Below the pieces are notes generated by a model. It was not told where the DNA came from. It searched no databases and saw only the letters and a list, made by a program, of their open reading frames with translations. The position numbers were made by a program, and so were the translations under genes. Below, piece by piece: positions 25,048 through 33,358 of a DNA stretch of 50,078 bases. The DNA comes from Acidimicrobiaceae bacterium (GTDB lineage Bacteria > Actinomycetota > Acidimicrobiia > Acidimicrobiales > RAAP-2): positions 25,231 to 75,308 of the forward strand of contig PKWY01000042.1 of NCBI GenBank assembly GCA_003132205.1, read 5' to 3'. Within the stretch, counting starts at the first letter, position 1. The number at the start of each line of letters is the position of its first letter.

Positions 25048-25854
25048 CTAGGTTCTTGCCTCGCAGACCGCCGCAGGACTAGGTATCGCCAAGGTATTCA
25101 CCGCGTGGAGGTTGGCGACGGTACAAGCGCGCAGCCACGCGAGTGGGTTCCTCGCCAGCCGGTCGCACACCCAGTCCCAGTGGAGCGAAACGATGTCGCC
25201 TTGCGCCAAGCCTCGCACGAAGCCCACGCCGTCGAGACTTCGTCGCGCCACCTCGACACGCTCGTCGCCCAGAACGAGCTGCGATCCAACAAAGGTGAGC
25301 GGTCGGCTGGACACCTCGACGAGATCACCCTGCACGGAGATCACGCGTCCCCAACGAATACGACAACGGTCGAGTATCTCAAGGGGGGCTCCCTCGTTTC
25401 CGGCGCGAAGCAGTCCGAGCCAGGGATACACGGCGAAGACATGGAAACCGTGCTGGGCGACTCCCCCCGCCACCGCGGCCGACACCAAGGAGTCGAGGTG
25501 ACGACCAGTTCTGCGAGCGAATCGAAAATCGAGTGACGCCGCCAACGCCGTCGAGGGCACTCGAAGCGTCAGGCCGTTGCCGACCCAGTAGGCCTCAACC
25601 ACACGCGGATCCAGCGGATCGGCGATGGAATTACAGCCCGCGATCAACTCCAAATAGGGCCATGCGCCTTCGAACTGTCTCGCCAAATGCGCGAGGTGCT
25701 CCACGTGACCCCCCTGCGACGCACTTTCCAGCAACGCCGCCGGATCATTGGGACCGCAGTATCCCAACTCGTTGGGCGCGTACGCGTAGCGCGCGAATAG
25801 TTCCGGACCCGACCCTGTTTCGTCGCCGCGCGTGCTCGTGTCAAGCGAACTCAA
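25048..25854 (-). CDS. DUF6390-like protein, last gene of the hydrogenase operon
   Basis: This 268-residue soluble protein begins with a short polar stretch and then ELFARYAYAPNELGYCGPND, a motif I recall from a family (DUF6390) seen near actinobacterial hydrogenases. Further on it has GHVEHLAHLARQFEGAWPYL, VVEAYWVGNGL and SLHWDWVCDRL. One Cys stands in the GYCGP motif and others are in AGCNS, DRCRI and WDWVC. No known catalytic motif is visible. The ATG overlaps the stop of the EamA gene by 4 bases, so it is translationally coupled to the hydrogenase genes. A role in assembly, metal supply or electron transfer is plausible but unproven. Family recall is moderate. Confidence 0.7.
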   Translation of the reverse strand: MSSLDTSTRGDETGSGPELFARYAYAPNELGYCGPNDPAALLESASQGGHVEHLAHLARQFEGAWPYLELIAGCNSIADPLDPRVVEAYWVGNGLTLRVPSTALAASLDFRFARRTGRHLDSLVSAAVAGGVAQHGFHVFAVYPWLGLLRAGNEGAPLEILDRCRIRWGRVISVQGDLVEVSSRPLTFVGSQLVLGDERVEVARRSLDGVGFVRGLAQGDIVSLHWDWVCDRLARNPLAWLRACTVANLHAVNTLAIPSPAAVCEART

Positions 25855-26858
25855 GGTTCGACCACCGAGGGAGCCTGCGACGAGCTACGAACCATTCGAG
25901 TCCCTCCGGCCCACACCACAAGAACCGCGCCAACCACGATCAGGAGAAGCCCCAGCGAAGATGGCGCGGGCGTGACCGTCCCCGCTACGAGCTGAAGCAG
26001 CCACGTGATCAACGCGCTCGCCACCAGCACCGACGTCACATCGAGCGCTCGAGCCCTCGACAACGCCGTCATCCACGTCGCGACGTAGGCACTGAGCAGC
26101 AGTCCGGTCCACAGCGCCCACGTCATCTGGTTCGCGTTCAGCGACCAGAGAAGATGCGTGGCGCCCTTCGAGGCGAGGTACCCGAGCAGGGTGACCGCCC
26201 CCAACCCCATTCGAACCAACGAGAGCGTCGCCGGCGCTATGAACCGCAGTAACCGCCTCGCGACCACGACTTCGACGGCCCAGAGCATGCTGGAGAGAAC
26301 GACCAGCATCTCGCCGCGATTCGCCGTCAATCGTCCGACGCCTCCGGTGAGGATGATCTCGCCGGCGACGAGCAGGACCATCGCCGCCAGGTTCCACCAT
26401 CGGATCCTTTCGCGAAGGAACGCCACCGCGAGCAAAGCCACCCAGACGACCAAGGTGTCCCGCCAGAACGCCGCCGACGCCGGTTCACTTTGGGCCAAGC
26501 CGTCGAAGAACAGGACGAACGCCAGTCCGCCCCCGATCAATCCCACGTAGGCGAGGCTCATCCAATCTCCAATACCGAATCGACCACCTGACGCAGTTCG
26601 AGGAACAGAGACGAAGTTGGCGGGGGCCGAACCGGCGCGTCGACCCCGGACCAGCCAGCCGCAGAGAGCCGCGCCCGCGATGACGACCGCCGCCACCATG
26701 TTCTTCGCGGTCGTGTACACCGCGGGAGAGGACATGGTGCGAAGGCCGTAACTGTTGACGAACACGGACACGCCGCTGATCAGCGCCGTCATCCCGGCGA
26801 CGGTGATGCCCGACACCGGCGTTGTAGTCCTTAACGCTTTTGCCCCATGACTGTTCAT
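25851..26858 (-). CDS. EamA/DMT-family transporter in the hydrogenase operon
   Basis: A 335-residue protein with about ten membrane helices in two EamA repeats. The first runs from GMTALISGVSVFVNSYGL, the second from LTANRGEMLVVLSSMLWAVE. The end of repeat 1 has PASAAFWRDTLVVWVALLAV, and repeat 2 ends LGLLLIVVGAVLVVWAG. DMT carriers move small metabolites or amino acids; the substrate here is unknown. The ATG overlaps the hypC stop (ATGA) and its own stop overlaps the next gene. Placement between hypC and the DUF6390-like gene is unusual for this family and suggests a job tied to the hydrogenase. Confidence 0.82.
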   Translation of the reverse strand: MNSHGAKALRTTTPVSGITVAGMTALISGVSVFVNSYGLRTMSSPAVYTTAKNMVAAVVIAGAALCGWLVRGRRAGSAPANFVSVPRTASGGRFGIGDWMSLAYVGLIGGGLAFVLFFDGLAQSEPASAAFWRDTLVVWVALLAVAFLRERIRWWNLAAMVLLVAGEIILTGGVGRLTANRGEMLVVLSSMLWAVEVVVARRLLRFIAPATLSLVRMGLGAVTLLGYLASKGATHLLWSLNANQMTWALWTGLLLSAYVATWMTALSRARALDVTSVLVASALITWLLQLVAGTVTPAPSSLGLLLIVVGAVLVVWAGGTRMVRSSSQAPSVVEP

Positions 26859-27112
26859 GAGTTCACCCCGATCTCATCGCTACTCACTGGCTTCGCTTCC
26901 CCCCTGATCTCCGTCCAGATCCGTTGCGCCTCGTCGCGGTCCGCGCGGTCGATGACGTAGCCGCTGTGCACCACGACCCAGTCCCCCGGCGCGGGAAGAT
27001 CGCCGTCGAGCGCGAGCAGCGAGGCTCGCGTGACCGTGCCTTCGACATCCTCCACCCGGACTGCCCTGGCGCCGTCGTTGTCCAGGACTTTGTACAGCCG
27101 GCTCATGCACAT
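26855..27112 (-). CDS. hypC: Hydrogenase assembly chaperone HypC/HupF
   Basis: HypC escorts the Fe(CN)2CO unit with HypD and delivers it to the hydrogenase large subunit. This 85-residue protein starts MCMSRLYKVL and keeps the essential Cys at position 2, although the usual MCLxxP has changed to MCMSRL. The rest shows the small beta-barrel pattern: RAVRVEDVEGTVTRASLLAL, then PGDWVVVHSGYVIDRAD and EAQRIWTEIR. Its start overlaps the protease stop by 10 bases. No hypA, B, D, E or F lies in the window, so the general maturation genes must be elsewhere and this copy is probably dedicated to HydA. Confidence 0.88.
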   Translation of the reverse strand: MCMSRLYKVLDNDGARAVRVEDVEGTVTRASLLALDGDLPAPGDWVVVHSGYVIDRADRDEAQRIWTEIRGEAKPVSSDEIGVNS

Positions 27113-27606
27113 GTGCGCGCCTCCTCTATGAGTTCCACCACTCGCCGCACCGCTTCTGGAACCGCGGCTTCGACGGGCGCGCTTAGTTCTTGGCCGAACC
27201 CGAACTCCCGGCCTTCGATGGCGACGAGCACTAACCGGGCCGGCGCCCGGCCCAGGGCCGTCGCCAGGCGAAGCACGCCGGCGAGCCCGATTCCGTGGGT
27301 GCTCGTCTCGTGGGACTCGATGTTTCGCTCATCGTCACTGCCCGCCACGCCGCCGACATCCATCTCGATCACTCGAATGGTGCCTGGCGCCGCGCCCGAC
27401 CTGACCGCGTCGATGACGACGACCAATGCCGCCCCGTCCCACTGTCCCAGCAGATCCAGTGGGTCGCTCAGAGGCCCCACCTCATGCGTCGAGGGCCGCA
27501 AGGAGGCCGCACTCGCCGCGACGATCGAACCCACGCCGTCGTCGCGGCGATACTCGCTCCCGAAACCGGCGATCACGACCCTTGAGCCTGGAGCCAAGAC
27601 GCTCAC
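27103..27606 (-). CDS. [NiFe] hydrogenase maturation protease
   Basis: This 167-residue protease trims the C-terminal tail of the large subunit once nickel is in place. It starts [20 protein letters not shown] then RDDGVG, matching the family opening GxGNxxxxDDGxG with Ser replacing Asn. Next come VVVIDAVRSG, with the second metal-sensing Asp, and STHGIGLAGVLRLA, with the conserved His. I chose the GTG at 27606 because it overlaps the hydA stop as GTGA and puts the glycine motif near the start; a longer reading adds 28 Arg-rich residues. The start of hypC is inside its last codons. It presumably cleaves HydA after the CxxH motif. Confidence 0.9.
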   Translation of the reverse strand: MSVLAPGSRVVIAGFGSEYRRDDGVGSIVAASAASLRPSTHEVGPLSDPLDLLGQWDGAALVVVIDAVRSGAAPGTIRVIEMDVGGVAGSDDERNIESHETSTHGIGLAGVLRLATALGRAPARLVLVAIEGREFGFGQELSAPVEAAVPEAVRRVVELIEEARTCA

Positions 27607-28907
27607 GAGCGCACCACCGTGACGTCGAGGAAGTGGGCCGCGCACGAGATGCAGGGATCGTGGTTGCGCACGGCCTGCTCGCATCGCCACTGAAGATCGT
27701 CGTCACCCAGCGTCATGCCGTCCTCGACGACCCGACGAAGGTCGTCCTCGACGGTCAGCAGATTTTGGGACGTGGGCGGCATGATACGCGCGCGCACGAT
27801 GATTCCCTGATCGTCGATCTCGTACTGGTGCAGTAGCAATCCACGCGGAGCCTCGGTGACGCCGGTCCCGACGCCCGCGCGTGGCTTCACCTCGACTGCC
27901 GGGCTATCGGGTGGCTCGTACTCTTCGACGAGCCGCAGCGCCTCGTCACAGGCGAAGACCAGCTCGACCGCTCGAACGACGATGCTTTGGAACGGATTCG
28001 TACAGGCGGCGCCGAGGCCCGCGTCGCGCGCGGCATCGGCGGCGACACGGGGCAACAAGGCGCCATTGATGGCGTAGCGAGCGAGCGGTCCGGTCAGGTA
28101 GTGGTCTCGACCCTCGAGCCTCGAGTGCAGTGCCGTCGAGCGGGCCACGTGCTCTTCCACCGCGAGCTCGGCGAACTGCCCGGCGCTGACGTCGAATCCT
28201 TCGAACAGTCCGGGGCGACCCTCTTCGACGGCGTAGCGTGACGGGGAACGCAGCGCGACGAAGCGGTAGTCGCCCGCGACGTCGGGAAACACGAATCCCG
28301 ACACCCACGACACCGTCGCCAGGGCGTTCTCGCGCGCGCGGCGCAACGGTTCCGCCAGTGCCGCGATCGCCGATGGATCAGGGGTCCGGTAGAACCCGCC
28401 GACGCGGACGTTCACCGGATGGATCGCGCGGCCGCCCACGGCCTCCATGATCAAGTTTCCGGTGCGTTTGATGTCGAGGCCGCGCTCGACGACGCGGGGG
28501 TCGCGCTCGGCGAGCTCGACCGCGTCCGCGCAACCGAGGAAGTCCGGCGCGTGCAGGAGGTAGATGTGCAGCGCGTGGCTCTGGATCCACTCGCCGCAAT
28601 AGAGGAGACGGCGCAGCCTCTTGATCGCGTCGCTGACGCTGACCGAGCACGCGTCCTCCATCGCCGCGCACGCCGACATCTGGTACGCAACCGGACAGAT
28701 CCCGCAGATCCTCGCCGTGATGTCGGGCGCCTCGCTGAAGTGCCGTCCCACGAGCATCGCCTCGAAGTACCGCGGCGGCTCGAAGATGTCGAGCGCGACG
28801 TCGGTGACCTTCCCGTCGCGCACGTCCACGCGCAGCGAACCCTCGCCCTCGACTCGCGAGATGCCCTGCGCGCTGATGGTTCGACTGGACTTCGCGCCGT
28901 GGGTCAT
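27603..28907 (-). CDS. hydA: [NiFe] hydrogenase large (alpha) subunit, group 3b-like
   Basis: This 434-residue subunit carries the NiFe centre that splits or makes H2. The N-terminal L1 motif is [20 protein letters not shown]; the C-terminal L2 motif is [12 protein letters not shown], giving the four Cys ligands. A nine-residue tail (FLDVTVVRS) after the final His is the likely peptide removed by the protease. Together with beta, gamma and delta genes in the order of Pyrococcus sulfhydrogenase I, the motifs fit group 3b, cytosolic bidirectional NAD(P)-linked hydrogenases. hydA/hydD/hydG/hydB is the Pyrococcus naming. It overlaps hydD by 4 bases and the protease start by 4. Subgroup is my reading, not a phylogeny. 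Confidence 0.93.
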   Translation of the reverse strand: MTHGAKSSRTISAQGISRVEGEGSLRVDVRDGKVTDVALDIFEPPRYFEAMLVGRHFSEAPDITARICGICPVAYQMSACAAMEDACSVSVSDAIKRLRRLLYCGEWIQSHALHIYLLHAPDFLGCADAVELAERDPRVVERGLDIKRTGNLIMEAVGGRAIHPVNVRVGGFYRTPDPSAIAALAEPLRRARENALATVSWVSGFVFPDVAGDYRFVALRSPSRYAVEEGRPGLFEGFDVSAGQFAELAVEEHVARSTALHSRLEGRDHYLTGPLARYAINGALLPRVAADAARDAGLGAACTNPFQSIVVRAVELVFACDEALRLVEEYEPPDSPAVEVKPRAGVGTGVTEAPRGLLLHQYEIDDQGIIVRARIMPPTSQNLLTVEDDLRRVVEDGMTLGDDDLQWRCEQAVRNHDPCISCAAHFLDVTVVRS

Positions 28908-29749
28908 TGCTCAGCTCCTTCGTGGGAAGGCCTTCTCGATTGCTCCAGGGCTACCGCCGCTACCCGGCCTGCGCCGACCCCGCTACGAAAGGCCGGCGCG
29001 GCGGCGTTGAAGGTCTGCAGGAGCCGGTCAAGCTCCCCGTCGGACCTTCCGAGCAGGCGAAGTCGCGCCGTCAGCGACGCGACGTTGGCGCTGTCACTCG
29101 GTCCGAAGCAGCCGAAGCATCCCCGGCCCACCGAGGGACAGAGGGCGCCGCAGCCCGCGCGCGTCACCGGCCCGAGGCACGCAGTCTTGTCGCTCACCAG
29201 CAGGCAGACGGTCGAACGGGCCTTGCACTCTTGGCAAACGGAGTGGCCCGCGACGACCGGTCGTCGTCCCGCCAGGAAGGCGAGCAGCACTTCGAGCAGC
29301 TGATGGCGGTCAATGGGGCATCCGTGGAGTTCGTAGTCGACCGCCACGTGCGCGCTGATCGGCGTCGAGGTCTCGAGGGTCTCCAGATACTCCGGGTGGG
29401 TGTAGACGACGCTCGCGTACGCGCCGGGCTCGACGAAGTTCCGCAGTGCCTGGATCCCCCCGCTCGCCGCGCACGCCCCAATCGTGACGAGGTGGCGGGA
29501 GTTCGCTCGCACCTCCTTGATCCGCTCGACGTCGTCAGGGGTGGTGATCGATCCCTCGACGAGCGAGATGTCGTAGGGTCCCGAGACCGTCGCGCGCGAC
29601 ATCTCGGTGAAGTGCGCAATCCGCACCGCGCCCGTCAAGGCCAGCAACTCCTGCTCGCAGTCGAGCAGGCTTAGCTGGCATCCGTCGCACGACGCGAATT
29701 TCCAGACCGCCAGGGTCGGCCGGACATCACTGTTCGAGGTGGATCTCAT
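28904..29749 (-). CDS. hydD: [NiFe] hydrogenase small (delta) subunit, group 3b-like
   Basis: The small subunit holds iron-sulfur clusters that carry electrons from the NiFe site. This 281-residue protein begins near [20 protein letters not shown], with the CxGCxxSLL proximal-cluster motif. [19 protein letters not shown] supplies the next ligand region. [20 protein letters not shown] and [14 protein letters not shown] give further Cys, and [19 protein letters not shown] with CFGCFGPSD completes three clusters. There is no Tat signal, so the enzyme is cytosolic. It overlaps both hydG and hydA by 4 bases. The C-terminal 60 residues after CFGCFG are usual for group 3b. Confidence 0.92.
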   Translation of the reverse strand: MRSTSNSDVRPTLAVWKFASCDGCQLSLLDCEQELLALTGAVRIAHFTEMSRATVSGPYDISLVEGSITTPDDVERIKEVRANSRHLVTIGACAASGGIQALRNFVEPGAYASVVYTHPEYLETLETSTPISAHVAVDYELHGCPIDRHQLLEVLLAFLAGRRPVVAGHSVCQECKARSTVCLLVSDKTACLGPVTRAGCGALCPSVGRGCFGCFGPSDSANVASLTARLRLLGRSDGELDRLLQTFNAAAPAFRSGVGAGRVAAVALEQSRRPSHEGAEQ

Positions 29750-30645
29750 CGTTCACGCTCGCTCAGCAGTCGGCTCACCAGCCCGGCGTAAGCGACGATT
29801 GGTCCGTCACGGCACAACAGCAGTGGACCGAACTGGCAGTGCCCGCACCAACCCAGTCCGCACTGCATGTTGCGCTCGAGTGACACCAGGATGGCCTCGG
29901 GATCGACCCCCATGTCGACCAGCGCGCGCGCTGTGAAGCGCATCATTATCTCGGGGCCGCACAGCATCGCGCGGACGTTCGAGGGATCGAACCCGGCGTC
30001 GCCCAGAAGCGTGGTGACGAGACCCACCCGGCCCTGCCACTTCGTCGTGGCGCGGTCGACGCTCACCATGACCTTGGCGCCGTCGCGAGCCCAGGCTTCG
30101 AGATCATCGTTGAAGACGATCTGGGACGGTTCGCGCGCCCCCACGAGGAGAAACACCCGGCCTCCCCCTTCTCGTTGCGCGGCCACCAGTTCGTGCACGG
30201 CCCCGCGCAACGGCGCCAGCCCGATACCGCCTGCGACGACCACCACGTCGCGCGTCTCCATCGCCACGCCGGCGTTCACGGGAGTTATCTGCCAGTCGCT
30301 GCCGAAGGGACCGCGCACGCCGATCAGGTCGCCCGCGGCGCTCTCAGACAGCGCGTGGGTAACCGCACCGACGTCGCGCACGGTGTGGCGCAGGGGGCCC
30401 GCATCACGCGGCGCGCCGCTCACCGATATTGCGACTTCGCCCACCCCGAAGACGCTCAGCATGTTGAACTGTCCGGGCAGGAAGTCAAGGCGGGCACCCG
30501 AGACCGGTTCGAGGCAAAGGGTCACGACGTCGCCGGTCTCCCTGATCCGTTCGACGACCCGGTGCATGGTGGGCGTGAGACTGCCCGCTCCTCGTTGCGA
30601 GGAAACCTCCGTCGAGGCGCCTTCGTGAAGCGTTCTAGCGCTCAT
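29746..30645 (-). CDS. hydG: Hydrogenase gamma subunit, FAD/NAD(P)-binding with [2Fe-2S] C-terminus
   Basis: This about 299-residue protein passes electrons between the hydrogenase and NAD(P). The N-terminal FAD domain has [20 protein letters not shown], with the RxYS-like region reduced to ISVSGAPR. The NAD(P) domain has [16 protein letters not shown] and [13 protein letters not shown]. The C-terminal [20 protein letters not shown] supplies the four Cys of a [2Fe-2S] cluster, as in PyrK and sulfhydrogenase gamma. I chose the ATG at 30645 over a GTG at 30654; either overlaps the end of the cyclic-nucleotide-binding gene. Whether it prefers NAD or NADP cannot be decided from the motifs alone. 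Confidence 0.9.
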   Translation of the reverse strand: MSARTLHEGASTEVSSQRGAGSLTPTMHRVVERIRETGDVVTLCLEPVSGARLDFLPGQFNMLSVFGVGEVAISVSGAPRDAGPLRHTVRDVGAVTHALSESAAGDLIGVRGPFGSDWQITPVNAGVAMETRDVVVVAGGIGLAPLRGAVHELVAAQREGGGRVFLLVGAREPSQIVFNDDLEAWARDGAKVMVSVDRATTKWQGRVGLVTTLLGDAGFDPSNVRAMLCGPEIMMRFTARALVDMGVDPEAILVSLERNMQCGLGWCGHCQFGPLLLCRDGPIVAYAGLVSRLLSERER

Positions 30646-31105
30646 TTCGCCCACCGTAGAGGTCGAGCAGGCGCAAGCGGGTGGCCTGCAGGCGAGCCAG
30701 CAACTCCTTGGAGATCCTCGACAGCAGGGCGAAGCCCAGGGCCGGATCCGTTTCGGACTTGCCGCGCAGGCAGGCTCCGTCGATCGCCACGGCCCCCACG
30801 CGGCTCTTCGCCCGCGCGTCGAAAGTCCATCGGTAGGGGGGGATCAGCCAACTCCACCCCACGACGGCGCCGGGGCCCACCGTCTCCATGACCACCGGAC
30901 CCCTTCCGGGGGCGTGCACGTCCAAGGAGACATGACCACGCCGAATCAGGTAGAACGTGTCGGCGCTCTCGCCCTCGACGCAGAGCATCTCACCGGGCTC
31001 GAAGACCACGTTGCGCGAGCAGCCGGCGACGATCGCCAGCGCGTCGGCGTCCAGACCGGCCATGAACGGGTGCGCCGACAAGAGTTCGTCCATGGTCCGT
31101 CTCAC
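30635..31105 (-). CDS. Cyclic nucleotide-binding domain protein in the hydrogenase operon
   Basis: A 156-residue protein that is almost entirely one cNMP-binding fold. It shows VVFEPGEMLCVEGESADTFY, LIRRGHVSLDV, ETVGPGAVVGWSWL and a short C-terminal helix bundle. The phosphate-binding cassette, which in CRP reads GExxGExxxxxxxxRxA, here reads about GPGAVVGWSWLIPPYRWTFD with a partial match, so ligand binding is unsure. There is no helix-turn-helix, so it is not a CRP/FNR/CooA-type DNA-binding regulator. The GTG at 31105 overlaps the hydB stop as GTGA; an ATG four codons later is possible. It sits between hydB and hydG, a position I recall in other group 3b operons. A role in assembly or allosteric control is inferred. 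Confidence 0.8.
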   Translation of the reverse strand: MRRTMDELLSAHPFMAGLDADALAIVAGCSRNVVFEPGEMLCVEGESADTFYLIRRGHVSLDVHAPGRGPVVMETVGPGAVVGWSWLIPPYRWTFDARAKSRVGAVAIDGACLRGKSETDPALGFALLSRISKELLARLQATRLRLLDLYGGRNER

Positions 31106-32292
31106 GAGCCGCCCCTTGTCGACGGCAGGCTCACCCGCGTCGCGCCGTCCGACGCGGCGATGGACGCCGCCTCCTCGGTGATATCTATTCCCACCGGGCA
31201 CCAGGTGACGCAGCGGCCGCAGCCGACGCAACCGGAGGTGTCGAACTGATCCCACCACGTCGAGAGCTTGTGCGTCATCCACTGGCGATAGCGTGACGAA
31301 GACGAAGCCCTCACGGCGCCACCGTGCAGGTACGAGTGATCGAGGTCAAAGCACGACGACCACGCTCGCGCCCTGCTCGACTCGCCCGAGATATCGGTCG
31401 TGTCGTGAACGTCGCTGCAGAAGCACGTCGGGCATACGAGCGTGCAGTTTCCGCACGAGAGGCACCGTTCGCCAACGTCGCTCCAGCGGGGGTGGTCCAT
31501 GTTTCGAGCGAGCAGGCCCGCGAGGCCCTCAGTCTGAAGGTGACGACCCATGGTCGCTGCAGCGCCCCCGAGAACGCGCGCCCGAGCCTCAAGGTCGTCG
31601 GCATCCGCCGCCACGGACGGCACGCCGTCCAGCATCTCAGAACCGTCGTCGGACCCGACCCTCACCACGAAGCGGTGGCCACCTTCGTCGTCGATCTCGG
31701 TGAGCGCCAGGTCGAATCCCTCTTCAATGCCGGGTCCGGTCCCCATTGACGTGCAGAAGCACGTCGACGCGGGGCTCGCGCATTCGACCACCGCGACAAA
31801 GGCCGCCTCGCGCCGGTCGGCGTAACGTGGATCGCGGTACGTCCCCTCCTTCAGCACTCGGTCGAGGACTTCCAGCGCTCGAACCTCGCACGGACGCGCC
31901 CCGACGATGGCGAGCGGCGCCGCTTCCCCCACCGCCTCGGTGAATTCAATGGTCTCGTCGCTCACGCGGGCCCGCCACACGTCTTGGTGCGCAGGAAAGA
32001 ACTCGCCCTTCCAAGAGCCAGGCCCCACGGCCCACGCGAAGAGCCGTCCGTCGTCGCCCTGGGTAAGCCGGTAGCTTCCCGGCGACTGTTCATCATGGAC
32101 GCCGGCGGGAAGATCGTCGACCCCGCTGATCGAGCCCGGCACGACCGCGCCGCCGCGAGACACCGGACCCTTGACCTCGTAGCCGCTCTCGGACAGCTTC
32201 GCTATCAGAGCGTCGAGCCCGTCAAGACCGAAGGCAACCGGACCCGCCGCTTTCACCCGGGGGCCATCAGGGGTTCGAGCAGGCCGCGACAT
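31102..32292 (-). CDS. hydB: Hydrogenase beta subunit, 4Fe-4S electron-transfer protein
   Basis: This about 396-residue protein links the NAD(P)-reducing gamma subunit with other redox partners. It has IVGARPCEVRALEVLDRVL near residue 130, typical of sulfhydrogenase beta and anaerobic sulfite reductase A. Near the C-terminus are two ferredoxin-type clusters, CLSCGNCTLVCPTCFC and CVGCGRCVTWCPVGID. The Cys-rich ASPASTCFCTSMGTGPG block in the middle is another family feature. I chose the ATG at 32292 because GAGG stands five bases before it; ATGs at 32334 and 32421 would give longer forms. It is first in the nine-gene operon, and the next gene starts inside its stop codon. Confidence 0.88.
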   Translation of the reverse strand: MSRPARTPDGPRVKAAGPVAFGLDGLDALIAKLSESGYEVKGPVSRGGAVVPGSISGVDDLPAGVHDEQSPGSYRLTQGDDGRLFAWAVGPGSWKGEFFPAHQDVWRARVSDETIEFTEAVGEAAPLAIVGARPCEVRALEVLDRVLKEGTYRDPRYADRREAAFVAVVECASPASTCFCTSMGTGPGIEEGFDLALTEIDDEGGHRFVVRVGSDDGSEMLDGVPSVAADADDLEARARVLGGAAATMGRHLQTEGLAGLLARNMDHPRWSDVGERCLSCGNCTLVCPTCFCSDVHDTTDISGESSRARAWSSCFDLDHSYLHGGAVRASSSSRYRQWMTHKLSTWWDQFDTSGCVGCGRCVTWCPVGIDITEEAASIAASDGATRVSLPSTRGGS

Positions 32293-32626
32293 CACGACCT
32301 CACTCGCATCCGATCGGCGAGAAGAGAGGGTCATCGAACCAGTGCACGTGTCCCACGGCTCCTCCTCCGATCGACGGATTCCCCCACGAGTCAATTCTTC
32401 CCCGCAACCATCACCCGTCAATAGAGCAGAATGTCACCGAATGATCGGGGCCGCCAGCCCTTCTCGCGCGAACGGCTGGCGCGGATCGCGAGCAGTCCCG
32501 CAATGGGACTTATGGCTCTAGCCCCGCGACCCGCGGGCTGTCATGCTTCGTGCAATTGCCTCAGGGGCATTCCGGCGTTGGTGCGCTCGCGATGTCCCAT
32601 GAGGGCCTCTAGCGGAGGTGGTAACG
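32293..32626. promoter_or_regulatory. Divergent promoter region between hydrogenase and CO dehydrogenase operons
   Basis: Both operons start here, so this region should hold two promoters. The clearest structure is an inverted repeat with 8-base arms, CGCCAGCC at 32452-32459 and GGCTGGCG at 32474-32481, around a 14-base GC-rich loop. A second, imperfect one is near 32520-32539 (AGCCCC...GGGCT). I found no convincing TTGAT-N4-ATCAA or TGTGA-N6-TCACA site, so no FNR/CooA/CRP control can be claimed. The 32293-32421 part may be coding if hydB starts further up. Confidence 0.5.
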
Positions 32627-33358
32627 ATGCAAACCGTGTTCGTTAACCCTGAACGGTGCATTGGCTGTCTTCAGTGCGAAATAGCCTGCGCCGTTGAGCA
32701 TTCGACCAGCCGAGATCTCGCGCGGGCCTTTCACGAAAGGCCGCTCCCGCGAAAGAGGGTGCACGTCGAACCCGGCCCCGTAGCGACGACAGCCTTTCCA
32801 AACAAGTGCCGCCACTGCGATCCGGCTCCCTGCCAGCGCGTCTGTCCAACGGGCGCGATCAGCCGCGACGCGGTTGGGGACCTCGTCCTGATCGACCCGG
32901 CGCGATGCATTGGCTGCGCGATGTGCGCGGTCGTCTGTCCTTTCGACGTCGTGACCTTCCATCCGTTGGCGGGCGCACTCGCACCCGACTCGCTGGTGGC
33001 CGTCAAGTGCGACGGCTGCAAGGAACGCCTTGATCGAGGCGAAGTGCCCGCGTGCGTCGAGAGTTGCAAGGTTGACGCCCTGGTGTTCGGTGACCTCAAC
33101 GAGTTGATCGCGAAGGGCCGGCTGCGCGAGAGCAACGCGGTCCTCTCGGCGGTCGGCTTCAGCGCCACCGAAGGTCCCAGCGGGGATCCACTCGCCGGTT
33201 GGCGGGCCTTCGGCATCGCGCGCGCGACGGTTGACGACGCCGCGCAAGACGTATGGAACCGCCGCCGACGCGAGGCTGGGCGCGCCGGCGCTCAGCCGGG
33301 CAACGGTAATGACTCCAAAGAGAACAATGGCGCAATGAGAGAGGAAGGTGCCTCATGA
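32627..33358 (+). CDS. cooF: CooF-like ferredoxin-type electron carrier
   Basis: CooF takes electrons from CooS. This 243-residue protein has 16 Cys in four groups: C11-x2-C14-x2-C17-x3-C21; C61, C64, C69, C73; C94, C97, C100, C104; and C128, C131, C143, C147. This is the HycB/CooF pattern of four [4Fe-4S] clusters. After residue 165 there is a tail of about 75 residues that is polar and ends NGNDSKENNGAMREEGAS. I chose ATG 32627, with GGAGGT eight bases upstream; a GTG at 32618 would add VVT. The stop overlaps the cooS start (ATGA). No membrane anchor, so it acts in the cytosol. Confidence 0.9.
   Translation: MQTVFVNPERCIGCLQCEIACAVEHSTSRDLARAFHERPLPRKRVHVEPGPVATTAFPNKCRHCDPAPCQRVCPTGAISRDAVGDLVLIDPARCIGCAMCAVVCPFDVVTFHPLAGALAPDSLVAVKCDGCKERLDRGEVPACVESCKVDALVFGDLNELIAKGRLRESNAVLSAVGFSATEGPSGDPLAGWRAFGIARATVDDAAQDVWNRRRREAGRAGAQPGNGNDSKENNGAMREEGAS

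Noticed and set aside
30635..31105. CooA-type CO-sensing regulator
   Set aside because: The protein has the nucleotide-binding fold but no helix-turn-helix, so it cannot be CooA or CRP/FNR.
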